From Oryzias latipes (taxonomy: Eukaryota > Chordata > Actinopteri > Beloniformes > Adrianichthyidae), in the NCBI RefSeq assembly GCF_002234675.1, contig NC_019870.2, positions 5,464,485 to 5,528,484 on the forward strand: a stretch of DNA of 64,000 nt, in the 5' to 3' direction. The first letter of the stretch is position 1. Each line of letters begins with the position of its first letter. The translations under genes and the position numbers were made by a program. The notes below the pieces were generated by a model. The model did no database searches, was not told the origin of the DNA, and worked only from the letters and a program-made list of their open reading frames with translations. Of the stretch, positions 13,481 to 28,880 are shown in pieces.

Positions 13481-13630
13481 TGTGCCGCACATCTTTCTTG
13501 ACGTCACTTCCTCCCTCCTCTCTCGCTTCCATCTTGCTCCCCGCATGTGTCTGCTGTTAGTTTACAGGTCAGTGAGGAGATTTAAATACTTTCTTCCCCG
13601 CACTGTTTCTCCCTGATACGACGGAAAAAG
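13480..13630 (+). promoter_or_regulatory. btf3: Probable btf3 promoter and non-coding first exon
   Basis: The region lacks a TATA box and is pyrimidine-rich. It contains a full CRE palindrome TGACGTCA at 13499-13506 and a YY1-type CCATCTTG at 13529-13536, both common at promoters of translation-machinery genes. A splice donor, AAAAAG|GTAAAC, ends the putative first exon at 13630. Joining that donor to the acceptor at 19016 places an in-frame TAA (13583-13585) before the exon-2 ATG. Translation would therefore begin in exon 2. The transcription start and the joining are inferred. Confidence 0.6.
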
Positions 13631-13639
13631 GTAAACTGG

Positions 13640-14735
13640 AGTCTTTGTCGTCTCGGCGGCTGAGCTGTTTCGTGGTTTGACGCTAACAGCTGAGGGTTTG
13701 TGCTGCAGTGTGACTGACAGGCCGTGCCGTTCGGTTAGCTTAGAGGCTAGCTTCAGTTAGCATGGAACTTCTACTTTAAAATCATTACAATTAAAGTAAA
13801 TTTAGAGTTGTTAGATACAAATGTAACCCAAAAATGCGTCATATTAAGCAATTAAAAGACCATTTCAGTCGATTTTGAGCAGCTTCTTACTGAGCGTGCG
13901 CAGTCGCTCGATCATTCATAACATCAAGAAAAATGGCCATCGGTAACTCTCTGCCTAACACAGCCGACAAAAACCCAAAATCCGACAATTAGCCGTATTT
14001 TGGGTTTGTCTTTGACTCTTTCTACCCGGTTTGAACATGATCTTACAGCTCATAACCACACCCACGCTGTCTGTCTGAGCCCTGCTCGCTGTTTGTGTTC
14101 ATTTTTTAAATAACTAACCCCGTATGCACTGGAAAAGCTTGAATGTGATGTGAATTCTTAGAGATTACCTTAATAAAACATTGAGCCAACAGCAATGATT
14201 AGATCTGACAAGTTTAAGGGCCCTTTAGAAATCCGATCCATTAACCTGCTTTTATTTTCAATTATTCCTTTTTTTTTTTAGATACTTGACTGAAAGTAAC
14301 TACTTGAAATGTTTGATTTAATTTAGTCATTATTAGCCAAGACTGCACTAAAGTCTAATTACAAAGCTTACAGGTCTGAAAATGTTTTTATTTGCGACCC
14401 ATTAAAAAAAAACATCGACAATCTCTAGGACTTTTAATAACTCTCTCTTTGACTGCAATTTAAAATTTAGTTTAGTCAGAGATATACATGTACCAGGAAA
14501 TCAACACATTTTTCAATTAGTGTTGTTTTTCAAAGTTGCGTAGCTTTTATTATTTTATTCACGTTGTATAAAGTCAATTTCATCTAAAAATGTGTTCAAA
14601 AGACTCTTTTGAAGATTAAAAAAGACGCATGTTTAGAATAAAAATGTGATTTAAAAAGAAATAGCAAGGACAGATGACAGCCTTTTTTTTAAATATGAAT
14701 ACAGTGAATAATAATGTAATTAAAATAGCATTTAC
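13640..14735. other. First part of btf3 intron 1, nothing recognised
   Basis: This is intronic DNA between the inferred first exon and the LINE insertion. I see no exon-like open frame, tRNA or clear repeat. The GC content falls from the promoter side towards the LINE. Confidence 0.5.
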
Positions 14736-14737
14736 TT

Positions 14738-17541
14738 CAATTCAATTCAATTTTATTTGTATAGCCCAAAATCACAACAACAGTCGTCTCGATGGGCTTC
14801 GAAGTAAAACATGAAATCAAAAGGATCACGAATACAAAGAGTTCAATAGAAAAATACTAAAATGAACTAACAAACTGACTAAGCTATACTGGCATCCCTG
14901 CCCTTAGACCCCCCTTCGCGGTAAGGAAAAACTCCCAAAAAAACCGGATTCCGGAAAAAACGAAGAAACCTCAGGGGTGCCCACATGAAGGAGGGATCCT
15001 CCCCCAGGACGGACAGGCGATTTACCAGAACTCTTAGAGAAGAATTAACTTATCTAAATCTACAACTACATATATAAAAGTCCAGCAGACGAGCTTCATC
15101 CAGCCGTGGTTATCGGGACAGTCAAAGGCGCGAGTCGAGCCGGAGACAGGAACCACAGCCAGGTGTAGGAGCAGGAGCAGAGACGAGGTACTCGGTCAGG
15201 TACAGAGCAGAGACGAGCCAGAGATGAGCCAGAGGCAGGATCCACAGCCAGGTGTAGGAGCAGGAGCAAAGGCGAGGTAAACGGTCAGGAACTGGAGCAC
15301 GGATGAGCCAACTGGAGTCTGGAAGCACTCCCACTCCCCAGGAGGGGAGAGGAAAAGAGGGACAATACATGAATCGCACTGCACCAAACAGAGGCATGGA
15401 GAACTAAATGATGAATTATGATCAAGAATAGAGGAGAGGAAGGGTAGAAGTAAAAAAGGAAAGAGGACAGAACCCCAGTGTACCATAGTTACCCCAGCTT
15501 CAACTTCTAGCAGCCTTTTAAAAGAAATAGTTATTAAGTTTAATTTAAACAAACTAACATTAAGTTAAATAATCTCTGAATACTAACTAGTCTGACAATA
15601 AGCCTGTCCAAAGAGGAATGTTTTCAGTCTAGCTTTGAATGTAGAAACTGAGTCGGCCTCTCTTACATGAGCTGGGAGTTTATTCCATAAGACAGGGGCT
15701 TGGTGGCTAAACGCTCTACCTCCAACCGTACTTTTACTAATTCTAGGAACCACAAGCAGTCCTGCATTTTGCGAGCGAAGTGTTCTGATTGGTTGGTAAG
15801 GGACTATGAGGTCCTTAATATAGGACGGGGCCATTCCATGTAAGGCCTTATAGGTTAACAGGAGGATCTTGAACTTAATTCTAGAATCAACTGGGAGCCA
15901 ATGGAGCGAAACTAACACAGGAGTGATGTAAACTCTTCTGCTGGTTCCAGCTAACAATCTAGCTGCTGCGTTCTGAACAAGCTGGAGACTTCTTAAGGAA
16001 CTCTTAGGACACGCTGCTAACAAGGAGTTACAGTAATCCAGCCTCGACGTAACAAATGCATGGATGAGTTTTTCAGCATCACTCTTAGAAAGTATATTTC
16101 TGATCTTAGCAATATTCCGCAGGTGAAAAAAGGCAGTTCTACACGCCTGAGATATGTGAGCCTTAAATGATAAATCCTGGTCAAGTAAAACCCCAAGGTT
16201 TCTAACTGTGGAATTGGGGGCTATACTTATACCATCCAGGGAGACTATCTGAGCAGACAGAGCATCTCTGAGGTTTTTAGGACCAAGTATAATGACCTCA
16301 GTTTTTTCTGGGTTCAAGAGGAGGTAATTAATTGTCATCCAGGTCTTGATGTCACTGATGCAGGCGTTCAGTTTCTCTATCTGGTCATTCTGGTCAGGCT
16401 TCATGGATAAATACAACTGCGTATCGTCGGCATAACAATGAAAATTAATGCTGTGTTTCCTGATTATGTTTCCTAGGGGTAACATATAAAGCGTAAACAG
16501 GATCGGTCCCAAGACTGAGCCCTGTGGGACTCCATAGTTGACTCGAGTGCACTGAGAGGAATGGCCATTTACATTAACGAACTGATACCTATCAGACAGA
16601 TAGGATTTAAACCACTGGAGAGCAGATCCTCTGATCCCTATGTCCTGCTCTAATCTATGGAGTAAAATACCGTGGTCGATAGTGTCAAAGGCAGCACTGA
16701 GGTCCAACAGGACCAGAATAGAAAGTAGTCCCTTTTCTGAGGCCAATAACAAGTCATTAGAGACTCTAACTAGTGCAGTTTCCGTACTGTGGTGAGGTCT
16801 AAACCCCGACTGAAAGTCTTCAAAGTGGCTGTTGTCCTGTAGGTGGCAGTAAAGCTGCTTAACTACAACTCTTTCTAGGATTTTAGAAATAAAGGGCAGG
16901 TTTGATATCGGTCTATAGTTGGCCAAGATGCTAGGATCCAAACTGGGCTTTTTCAGAAGAGGTTTAACAACTGCATATTTAAAAGACTGTGGCACGTAAC
17001 CCGTTTCCAGAGAGGCATTTATCATTGTTAATATGGGATCATTAATTAGGGGAAAAGTTTCTTTAAAAAGTCTAGTGGGAATTGGGTCTAACAGACACGT
17101 TGAGGATTTGGAGGACGTAATAATTGATGTTATTTCCGCTTGATCCACAGCAGTGAAGCAGTCCAATGTTACAGAGGTTTCTATGGATGCCTCCATTTCT
17201 ACCGCTTCAGCCTGTTCTGGGCTGATAGTAGGAATAACTTGATTTAACTTATGTCTAATATTTGAGATTTTACTATCGAAAAATGTAAGAAAATCATCAG
17301 AGCTGAGAGAAACAGGAACATGTGGTTCTACTGAGCTCTGACTGCGAGTTAATTTAGCTATAGTGCTAAAAAGAAATCTTGGATTGTTTCCATTCTCTGA
17401 TATTAAGGTTGAATAGTACTGGCTTCTAGCTCTACGCAGAGCTTTTTTATAATTTAATAGGCTATGTTTCCAGATATCCAGAGACTTCATTTTTTTAGAG
17501 TAAGGAAAGGTCAGTAGAAACTTGTAACCCATTTGCTTCAA
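14738..17541 (-). mobile_element. 5'-truncated LINE retrotransposon (L2/CR1/Rex1-like)
   Basis: On the minus strand the element runs from a truncated 5' end near 17541 through the ORF2 remainder to a 3' end near 14738. The 3' end has the ATTGAATTGAATTGAA-type short tandem tail typical of such LINEs. The segment between the ORF stop (15583) and the tail is the 3' UTR. It contains a roughly 90-base imperfect tandem duplication: a block beginning CCACAGCCAGGTGTAGGAGC recurs at 15152 and 15242. The endonuclease half of ORF2 is missing, so the copy cannot be autonomous. The open RT frame suggests a young insertion. Confidence 0.85.
15583..17541 (-). CDS. LINE ORF2 fragment, reverse transcriptase domain
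   Basis: This is an uninterrupted 652-residue frame inside the LINE. The reverse transcriptase core is clear: [20 protein letters not shown] near residue 208, [13 protein letters not shown], the [13 protein letters not shown] block carrying the first catalytic Asp, [13 protein letters not shown], and CYADDTQLY carrying the catalytic YADD pair. The C-terminal tail ends [20 protein letters not shown], as in L2/CR1-clade ORF2 proteins. The N-terminal apurinic-type endonuclease is absent, so the listed start is only the first ATG after the truncation point. It is encoded opposite to btf3, within its first intron. Confidence 0.88.
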   Translation of the reverse strand: MKQMGYKFLLTFPYSKKMKSLDIWKHSLLNYKKALRRARSQYYSTLISENGNNPRFLFSTIAKLTRSQSSVEPHVPVSLSSDDFLTFFDSKISNIRHKLNQVIPTISPEQAEAVEMEASIETSVTLDCFTAVDQAEITSIITSSKSSTCLLDPIPTRLFKETFPLINDPILTMINASLETGYVPQSFKYAVVKPLLKKPSLDPSILANYRPISNLPFISKILERVVVKQLYCHLQDNSHFEDFQSGFRPHHSTETALVRVSNDLLLASEKGLLSILVLLDLSAAFDTIDHGILLHRLEQDIGIRGSALQWFKSYLSDRYQFVNVNGHSSQCTRVNYGVPQGSVLGPILFTLYMLPLGNIIRKHSINFHCYADDTQLYLSMKPDQNDQIEKLNACISDIKTWMTINYLLLNPEKTEVIILGPKNLRDALSAQIVSLDGISIAPNSTVRNLGVLLDQDLSFKAHISQACRTAFFHLRNIAKIRNILSKSDAEKLIHAFVTSRLDYCNSLLAACPKSSLRSLQLVQNAAARLLAGTSRRVYITPVLVSLHWLPVDSRIKFKILLLTYKALHGMAPSYIKDLIVPYQPIRTLRSQNAGLLVVPRISKSTVGGRAFSHQAPVLWNKLPAHVREADSVSTFKARLKTFLFGQAYCQTS

Positions 17542-17544
17542 TGA

Positions 17545-17745
17545 AAAGTGTGATTTTTAACATATTCTTGAGGCATTTTTCTAAAGATGGACAATTCTGA
17601 AGAAAATAGAGCTCAAATTTGTATTTATGAGTATTTCTTTGTTCAAAATAATGTGAATTAGGAGCAGATGAAAAAATGCAGTTGGAAAAATATAAAAAAT
17701 GTGGTATAGAAAGTAACCTGGGTGAGCCACAAGGTCTTTGCTTCT
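17545..17745 (+). mobile_element. Family A repeat, partial
   Basis: The segment matches the left half of the family (compare 31085-31260 and 40080-40230). It has the 'ttcttg..gcatttttct' block, then 'gagtatttctttgttcaa', then 'aggagcagatgaaaaaatgcag'. Its outer end is missing and it directly abuts the truncated 5' end of the LINE, so the LINE probably inserted into or beside it. Confidence 0.6.
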
Positions 17746-18827
17746 ACAAAAACTGTCGTAGAAAACAGCAAAACTCTGATTTTTATATCATGATTAAAAT
17801 ACCACAGGATTTTGAAGTGGCTCAAAAGACAATGAAAGTGTTTGTTTTTTTAAGTCTTTTGCCGTTTATTCAGACTCTCTGAACAAAAATATTTAAAGCA
17901 GGAGCTTTGTGAATGTTGTAGTTTTTTTTTTTTGTTCATCTGAACAGACTTACCTGTGGTATTTAAAAAAAAAAGTTGTATTGTATCACGCAAAACTGTA
18001 GAAATACAATGTAGTGCTGTGAATACAAATGCTTATTTTTATTAGAAAAGGTGAAATCCATGCACACCAGAGAACTGGCCTGCAACAACAGACATATCCG
18101 TCTGTTTCTGCTCTGAAAACGTTTCATAGTTTTTGACACGCTGACTGTTTTGAATATTGATTTAGCAAATTCCATACAAGATAACATGTCCTCCATAATG
18201 GATCAGGGGTGCCTGACTGGTTTCCTGACAGCAAAAACTCAATGGTTTAGGGTGAATCCCAGTACTGATGAAGTAGCAGTGCCCTCAAAGGGCTTGTCAA
18301 CTGTGTCCCCATGTCCTCTTTAACAAAGACACAACTGCTGCACACATTGTTTTGCCTTTTACATTCCTGTAAAAGTAATTATAAACACAGCAATGACTTG
18401 TCATATCCGTTTGTGTTTATCCGTGTTTACATCCCCCTTCTCCTTCTTGTAACGCGCGTATAGAACTACTAAAAAGGGAGCCCCATGTTTCTGCTAGTAT
18501 TGTGGTCATTTGACTTTTAAAGCAGTACCCAGAGCTTTTACTGTCCGTTACTATAGCAACACTGGCCTCTCAGATAAGCGCCAGGTTTGTAAGAATAGTC
18601 AACGGATATTTATTTTTCTTTGAAGGTTAAATATCTTAAAATATCTTTAAAATTATAGTTTTTCTTTGTGCTGTCAGACTAAAATTAAACAAAGTAAAAC
18701 TTAAGGGATAACATTTTCAATTTTACTTTAATTCTTTTAAAAAAAACCTCCGTTTGTGTTCCTATTGGTTGGTTGGTCTGTATGTAGTTAGTTCTGTTCA
18801 TAGAAAAAGTTGCAGGAATTGTTCTGA

Positions 18828-22384
<3,557 letters not shown>

Positions 22385-22799
22385 AGCAGACGGGAAGTGT
22401 CAAAACCTAACCAGACCACGAGGGGCATGACATCATTTTTATTTCAAAAGACGGAAAGTTCAAACATCCAAAAGATGATTTATGTGACAGCGTAATGGCA
22501 TTCTGCAACATGTGCAACACCAGAGCAAACCACATCTTCCGAAGTGATCTTTTTTATAAATTCTTTTGAGTATTTTTGTAGACTAGCAGTGTTGAGGTGT
22601 TTGTAGAACTCACCCCACACGTCCATTTTGCCATCAAACACGCCAAACGCTTGTTGTGCTCTGTGATCTTCATGTTAGAATGAGATTGTCTGTAACGGTG
22701 GTGCTCAAGCCCCTCCCACCTGTACCTTCTCTGTTACTGATCCTTAACTCTGTGGCCTACATAACACCACCGTCTTTGGAAGAAACCTTTGCTACTGTC

Positions 22800-22805
22800 A
22801 ATAAA
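22800..22805 (+). terminator. btf3: Polyadenylation signal of btf3
   Basis: A canonical AATAAA lies about 415 bases after the btf3 stop codon. A T-rich stretch (TTGGTCTTTTTT) follows about 30 bases later, as expected for a cleavage site. The 3' UTR is inferred to end near 22825. Confidence 0.75.
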
Positions 22806-22829
22806 CGGAAAAACTTAAATCGGATTCCT

Positions 22830-23950
22830 GTTTGGTCTTTTTTCTGCTTCAGATTAAAGGATTAAAAAAATCAGTCTAGTACGGAGAATCTGACTGTTGG
22901 CTCAAAACCGCAGATGTGAACCAAATCATGTTGGTAAACGAGTAGTAAAATCGATCAGGAAGTAATTGGGTTTATGTCAGACTTTCAGTTTTTTCTTCCT
23001 GTTGTGTTTCTGCTCTTTGCCCTTTTATGGATGTGTGACGCAAACACGAAGACGTCCAATCACAAGCTAGCTTCTACCAAGTCCGGTCCATTACAGTTGG
23101 CTGAAGGTGAACCACAGTCTGTCTGAATTCCCTCATTTCTCCCTAATAAGACTAGTGCAGGATGATCTAGTGCCTTGGATTGAAGCTTAATGGGGACACA
23201 GTCTTACTACTTCATTTATATAAACGCCAAATCACCCTTTTGCTGAAGTAAAGCACAGTAAATATGAACGTTTTATGAAAACTATGGATCCACTGTGTTC
23301 TGATGATGAAGACTTAAGTGATTAGTACAAAAAAGTTACATTGTTTTAAATCATTCAAACTGATATCTTTATCTTTTTTGTCCTATCTTTTGTCTTAAGG
23401 TATTTGTCTGAAATATATCAGGTGCAATGCATTGTGGGCTACATTTGCCAATTTAGTGAGTGCAGTAGGTTTTTCCACAGAGACTTCTGGGAAATTACCC
23501 CCACAAAATAGCAGACGCCCAAATAAGGCTGATTGCGGACAGACCAGGTGTGTTGTGAGCACTAAACGACACCTAAATAAATTAAAAGGACATTTTTATT
23601 TAACAAAAAGACTCCAAATGTCAGGGCTTGAAGCTGTTATGTCCTGTTGGGGTTTTGTTTTTGTTGTACCGGTAAAAAAAATTGAAACATCCCTGTTGAA
23701 AAGTATTTTCATTTATAATTTTAAATGTCAAATGGGCAATACGTTTGTAGATTTTATCATACTGCCAGAAATGTAATCAGAAGGAAAGATGCACTCCTTC
23801 TCTTTGATTGGCAGGTGGGTGGACACAACAAAACTCATTTGACTTTACCCCGCCCAGCTACCCACTGTTGGACATTAGAGATGATGGGATCAGTGCACAC
23901 GTCTCTTTTGGCTGGACTCTGGAGATAACTGCAGTCATCATCTCCATTCC
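22830..23950. other. Intergenic DNA between btf3 and ankra2, nothing recognised
   Basis: No exon-like frame with family similarity is visible. The frame at 23432-23776 is low-complexity and lacks splice context. Confidence 0.5.
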
Positions 23951-23984
23951 CTCCTCCGTCAGCATCGGCAACACTTTCAGTGGC

Positions 23985-24015
<31 letters not shown>

Positions 24016-24040
24016 CGCCGCCGCCGCCGCTGCCGCCGAC
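23985..24040. repeat. Compound (CTG)n(CCG)n triplet repeat
   Basis: About nine CTG units are followed by about five CCG units and then mixed TGC/CGC triplets. The run lies in a small GC-rich patch (about 23870-24130). On the minus strand it would read as polyglutamine then polyarginine, but the surrounding frame has no recognisable domain. I do not call a gene. Confidence 0.85.
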
Positions 24041-25657
24041 TCCTCCCACAAACACACAATTGGTTGGCTTGGACACGCTGGGACAGGTGTGAACGGTCAA
24101 TCTGAACATGGACACACCTGTTCCAGCTGATGAAGGATGGCAAAGATGGCTGGAAAACAGGCGGGTGAGAAGCTTTTCCTTTAAGCAAAGGGAAATAAAA
24201 GATCAAAGGAGCACCAGGATGTACTGCAGTGAGTACAAAACCCTTTTTGTTTAGTTTTTATTTTACATATGACTGCTTTATTTTTCTCTGATGACTGTAG
24301 ATATTTTTTTGATTTGCGTAGAAGCAGCTAATGAACTAGACATTCATATGAAACAGAAATGCTGCAAAATGTTATAAAAGTCTTTATTTAGTATTAAAGC
24401 ATATCCGTCATAGGTTTCTTTATTGTAACTTGCTTTCAGGTCATCATCAGTGACAAGTCATCTATAAATCTTTTTTTAGCCAGAAAGTGCAATTTTAAGG
24501 TTTTTTTAAGGTTTCCCCACAATTCGGTTCAAACCTCATTTTTAATCATTTTTTTGGGTCACGGTTTTGTTTCGCCTTAAAATATGAAACTATAAACGTT
24601 TTAATCAGCTAATAAGCAAGTAACAATGAAGACAAACCTTTGTTGTAAAACCATTAATAATAAATCCATCTTCAATTTACAACTGGCAACATAAAAATTC
24701 AGATGATGCAACAAGACACTTCCTCACCATTCGGTTCAATGCTATTACAAACGGTATGAATTTAGACGTTCCTATTGGATACATAAAAATTAGTTTTGTA
24801 ATGACACAGAAATTAGTATTTACTGCTTTAAATACAAATGACTTCTTTTTATGTTTGATCTGAAGTAAAAGAAAAGCTGTTCTAAGTTGACATCGAGTGA
24901 ATAAATGACCACATTTATAGTTTGTTTTAAAAGAAACGACTAAATTATAGACGATCACCCCAAAAAACAGTTAAGTGTAACAGTTCATATGGTTACAGAA
25001 AATATACGGCAGTTTACCTTTTTTTTTAATTTTTCATATTTTCCATATTGTTTTAATGACGTCAATTTGTTTTAGTAGAAGACGTTTTTTCCAAAATCTG
25101 ACAATTTTTCATCTGGACTTTAAGAAAAAAAACTCGTGTTTTAGATTTGAACTTTTTTTTTATTGTATATAGTGAAATTTGACATTTTTCAAATTTGAAA
25201 TTTAATATTTTAAACAAAAATTGAACTTCTTGACAAACTAAAATCTTGCAGGTTTACATCAGGATCTTCACTGTCAGACATGTAGAATACGTCACTGTAC
25301 ACAAAAATCTTACAGTACAAGTAAATAAATAAATTCACAACACAAAGAAAAAAACAACACAGCTGCTCAGGAAAACCATGCAACCGATTTCATTGAAAAT
25401 GTTTTCGCCTTTCTAACAAAAATCAGAGCAGTAACTTTCTGTGACAAAGGCTGTTTAGCCGTTTCATTGTTTTTAATTTAAGAAAAAGAAAAAAAAAGTG
25501 CACAGTGTGAGAGCTTCACAGCACAAAACCTTTGTGTGCTTCCCGGTCGAATAAATAATGACAAACACTGAAACGTTCTCCTCAAGGAGGGAAATCTTCC
25601 AGCCAGCAGACCGTCGGGACGCTCTTCAGAGCAAACGGCGCCTCGGTAAACGCAGGA

Positions 25658-28559
25658 TTACTCTCTGATTCCCATCAGAAGCTTCAGTAAGTGCCCCTCG
25701 ATCACCTGTTGAACTGAACACACAAATAAGGCCATCACTGCTTGTGAAACATCAAAATCTTAGCTTTTTTTAAAAAAATTAAGTCCCACTCTGATCATCT
25801 TTGGATCGATTGTAAAAGCGTTCTTGTAATTATGATTGTGCCGTTTTTAGCCAGAATCCAAAAACCTGTCGTTTTCTAGCACATAGTTTCTGCAGAGTGG
25901 CAGTAGTTGTTTAGAAATTTACCTCTGAGATGTGGGCGGGACCGCTGGCGCCACCGTCACCCATTAGTTTACACTCTCTCTCACTGGCTTACAGCCCCGA
26001 CAAACCCCAAATATAATATTTGAGTTGCAACTGCAATGTTGAGCTTAAGTTTCTTTCTATACGTCCGATAATGCCACAAGAACATTTTAAAATCGCCATT
26101 TTCATTGGTGTGGGCCTGACAGAATGTTTCAGACATTTTTTCCCAGGTTAACCTGCAGCCAACGGCCACACGTTTGTTTTTCCACACACCGTTTCGATGT
26201 CCCATCGCCACCGCCATGTCCATCGCATTAAACCCAGAGTCTGACTCCATGGTGGGATCAGCGCCACTCTCTGAAAGCAGAAGAAATTAGGTTAAATCAA
26301 CAAAAAGATATTTATACCACCACCCCCCCTCACCTAACAAGATCTCCACACAGCGCACGTGGTTGCCGTGAACGGCGTACAGCAGAGGAGTCCCGCCGTT
26401 CTGAAAGCCACACAGACGTCATGCTTTAAATCCGTGCTAAATGACTTTAATGGAGAAGGCCAAAATGCATTCTCACCCAGTCGTACTCGTTGACGTCAAC
26501 ACCGCAGTCGATGAGCATCTTCACGATATCCGTGTAGCCTTTAGTGCAGGCCAGAGACAACGCGCTTTCCCTCCCTTTGGCCAGCAGGTGGGGGTCGGCG
26601 CCCTGTACAGAGAAGCAAGAAGGCGCAAAATGACTCACTATGATTTAAGGAAACAGTCCGATCGTGTTGCAGCGTCATTGACAAGTTTTCATACGTTTTG
26701 CAGCAGAAATTCCACGACGGCTATTTGTCCGTGTGCCGCCGCCCACATCAGAGGAGTGAAACCTTCCTCGTCTTTCAGGTTGATCACAGTTTCTGTTTAA
26801 AGAGTAGAAACGATAAAATTAGAGCCTATGAAGCGTCAAGACATCAGGCGCAATCCGCTTCGATTTAGACTCCAGAAATACATCAATTCAACGTAATTTT
26901 ATCAACAAAAAAACCTGTTAATGGGTACTTTAGCATCACGCTCTAAATCACTGAGTCTAAGTCAGATATTTGAACATATTTAAAACAGACACATTAACAA
27001 ACCCATTAAAATGGATTTAAATTTTTAGTTTTAAACATAGGGAAAATTTTGATTCAGGATCCTTTAAAAAAATCAAAAGTTCAAACTTGACAAAAAATTT
27101 CAAGAAGTGATTCTGCTGCAGCGTCAAAGATATGCTGTGTGGATGATCACACCAGTCAGAAATGGATATTGATATTATTTATACTCATGACTAAGAAAAA
27201 AAAAATACATGTAATACACCAAGAAAGATGGGCGTCCAAAATAATACACAGTTTAATGAAAACTGAACTTCCCATCTAGTCGCTAATGTACGGTGGCCCA
27301 GAAGGGTCATAACACTTTAGATTTCACAGCACAACACAAAATAACATACTACAATTCGTTACAACACAAAAACTCACAACGCAATAACTAACTAATGTCC
27401 TTAAGACAATACAAAGCAACATTTATGTTAAGCAGCAATAACTTCTAGGTAGATATTTTCTGGGGCAAGACACTGAACCCCACCTTGCCTCTGGTGGAAG
27501 GCGGGCACCTGTGTTTGGCAGTGGAGTGGCCACCAGTGTGTGAATGTGTGTGTGACAGGGTGAATGGGTCTGTGACTGTAAAGCGCTTTGTCCTTGTAGG
27601 TAGAAAAGCGCTATACAAGTATACGTCATTTACCATTTACTTTAATTCTGGAATTGACTTAAAATGACCAGAATGTTCTGCAACATGGAACAAGTCTTCT
27701 GCAGCCATGTGGCCGCACGGATTACGTGTAGCCGACTTGAATTTCCGTCAGTTTTCCTGCTTGGTCATACGTAAACAAGTGCGAATAACATCGGCCTTCA
27801 TACAATTTTTTTCTTCTTCCATAACTTGTGAGCCGAATGTCTTTGACAATAAGAAGAAGAAAAAAACGGCGTACCTTGCTCAATCCTGCTCGCCAAAAAT
27901 ACCATCTCCCCTTGTGCTGCCAGCTGGTGAATGGACAAAGCTGAAATGGAAAACATCGACATAAACTTTTGTAACTTTTACTTTTCAGATCTGAAGATCC
28001 AAGTTAAAAGTAGAGCTTCTTACAATGCACCAAGAGAGGAGTGGAGGAGACCTCGTTGCCACGGTGTTTGTTGGTGAGTGTGGTGGACTGCTTGATGGGA
28101 GAAAAATGCTTTGTGGTGGACGGCGTGTAAACATGACGCACTTGAATACCTGGTGAAGGAGACGTCTGAATGTTGCACTCAGCTGGAAGACAAAAAAATT
28201 TGATTAAACTCTCATTTGACATGTGGATGATTGTTTGATGGATGACAAAGGTTGTGTTTTTTTTTCTTCTTCTCACCTTTGAATAAAACAGAGGCGACCT
28301 CCAGGTCAGAGTTCACCTGATCTTGGATGTTCTTGCTGTCCTCCTCGTTGAGTGACTTGACAAATCTTGAGCAGACATTCATGTCGAAGCGGTTGGGGAG
28401 GATGAATTTGATGCCCATGGCCACATTTGGAGGGTTCGTGTCGTCTGGAGCTGCGCCCACCGACTGCTCGGTCTTGATCGCACTCAGATCCGGCATGACA
28501 CAGATCCCCTCCATGTCCTCCACGGACCCTTCCGCCGCCGACACCGTGACGCGATCCAT
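25658..28559 (-). CDS. ankra2: Ankyrin repeat family A protein 2
   Basis: Eight coding exons on the minus strand, in order: 28559-28277, 28182-28024, 27940-27875, 26792-26695, 26602-26477, 26400-26334, 26270-26190 and 25713-25658. Phases agree throughout and the product is 311 residues, against 313 in human. The N-terminal part has the conserved [20 protein letters not shown] and [16 protein letters not shown] blocks and a serine/threonine-rich linker ([20 protein letters not shown]). Residues about 148-305 form ankyrin repeats, with [40 protein letters not shown] and [19 protein letters not shown]. In the family, the ankyrin groove binds PxLPx[I/L] motifs in partners such as megalin, class IIa histone deacetylases and CCDC8. 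The start ATG at 28559 is the first in the exon and gives the usual length. Confidence 0.95.
25779..26125 (-). mobile_element. Family A repeat, short copy in ankra2 intron 7
   Basis: The left edge is TTAAGTCCCACTCTGATCATC and matches the right end of the family in reverse. The right part (26060-26120) matches the left end in reverse ('ccacaagaacattttaaaatcgccattttcattggtgtgggcc'-like order, read in pieces). Both ends are present with an internal deletion. It sits wholly inside the last intron of ankra2. Confidence 0.6.
27455..27645 (+). repeat. L2/CORE-SINE-type repeat tail
   Basis: The segment carries the familiar fish pattern: 'ggcaagacactgaacccc' at its start, then a GTGTGAATGTGTGTG run, 'ctgtaaagcgctttg' and 'agaaaagcgctatacaagta' with a 'ccatttac' end. 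This is the usual 3' region of L2-related LINEs and their SINEs. It lies in ankra2 intron 3. Confidence 0.65.
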
Positions 28560-28880
28560 CCAGCGGGGCTTCGACTAAGACGACGAGAAGTCCCTCCTCA
28601 CCTGAAATACAACCTATTCGGTTCAAATGAATCTAATACAACCCATAAATCTGTGTAAAAGTAGAATACTCACCAGAAGAAGTGAGTGAGTCAAAAGCCA
28701 AACTATTAGCTCCCGGTTAGCATGTTAGCCATTGTTATGTTAACCTTTCGTAGGTCACTCCAACTCTGTAACAGACCAGATAATGTATTGTACAAACATT
28801 AATTTAATATTTAACAAATTATGATTAGCTAGGAAAAGGACTCTTACTCGGTAAAGCTTTTTCCCCCCGACTTCTGTTTA
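28560..28880 (-). promoter_or_regulatory. ankra2: Probable ankra2 5' UTR and promoter zone
   Basis: Upstream of the ankra2 ATG on the minus strand, a splice-acceptor-like TTGTATTTCAG lies at about 28604-28614. The coding exon may therefore be joined to a separate non-coding first exon further upstream (28680-28880). No TATA box stands out. The position of the first exon is not determined. Confidence 0.35.

Noticed and set aside
23835-24206. 123-codon minus frame with glutamine and arginine runs
   Set aside because: The runs come from the CTG/CCG repeat. The rest has no domain, so I kept it only as a repeat finding.
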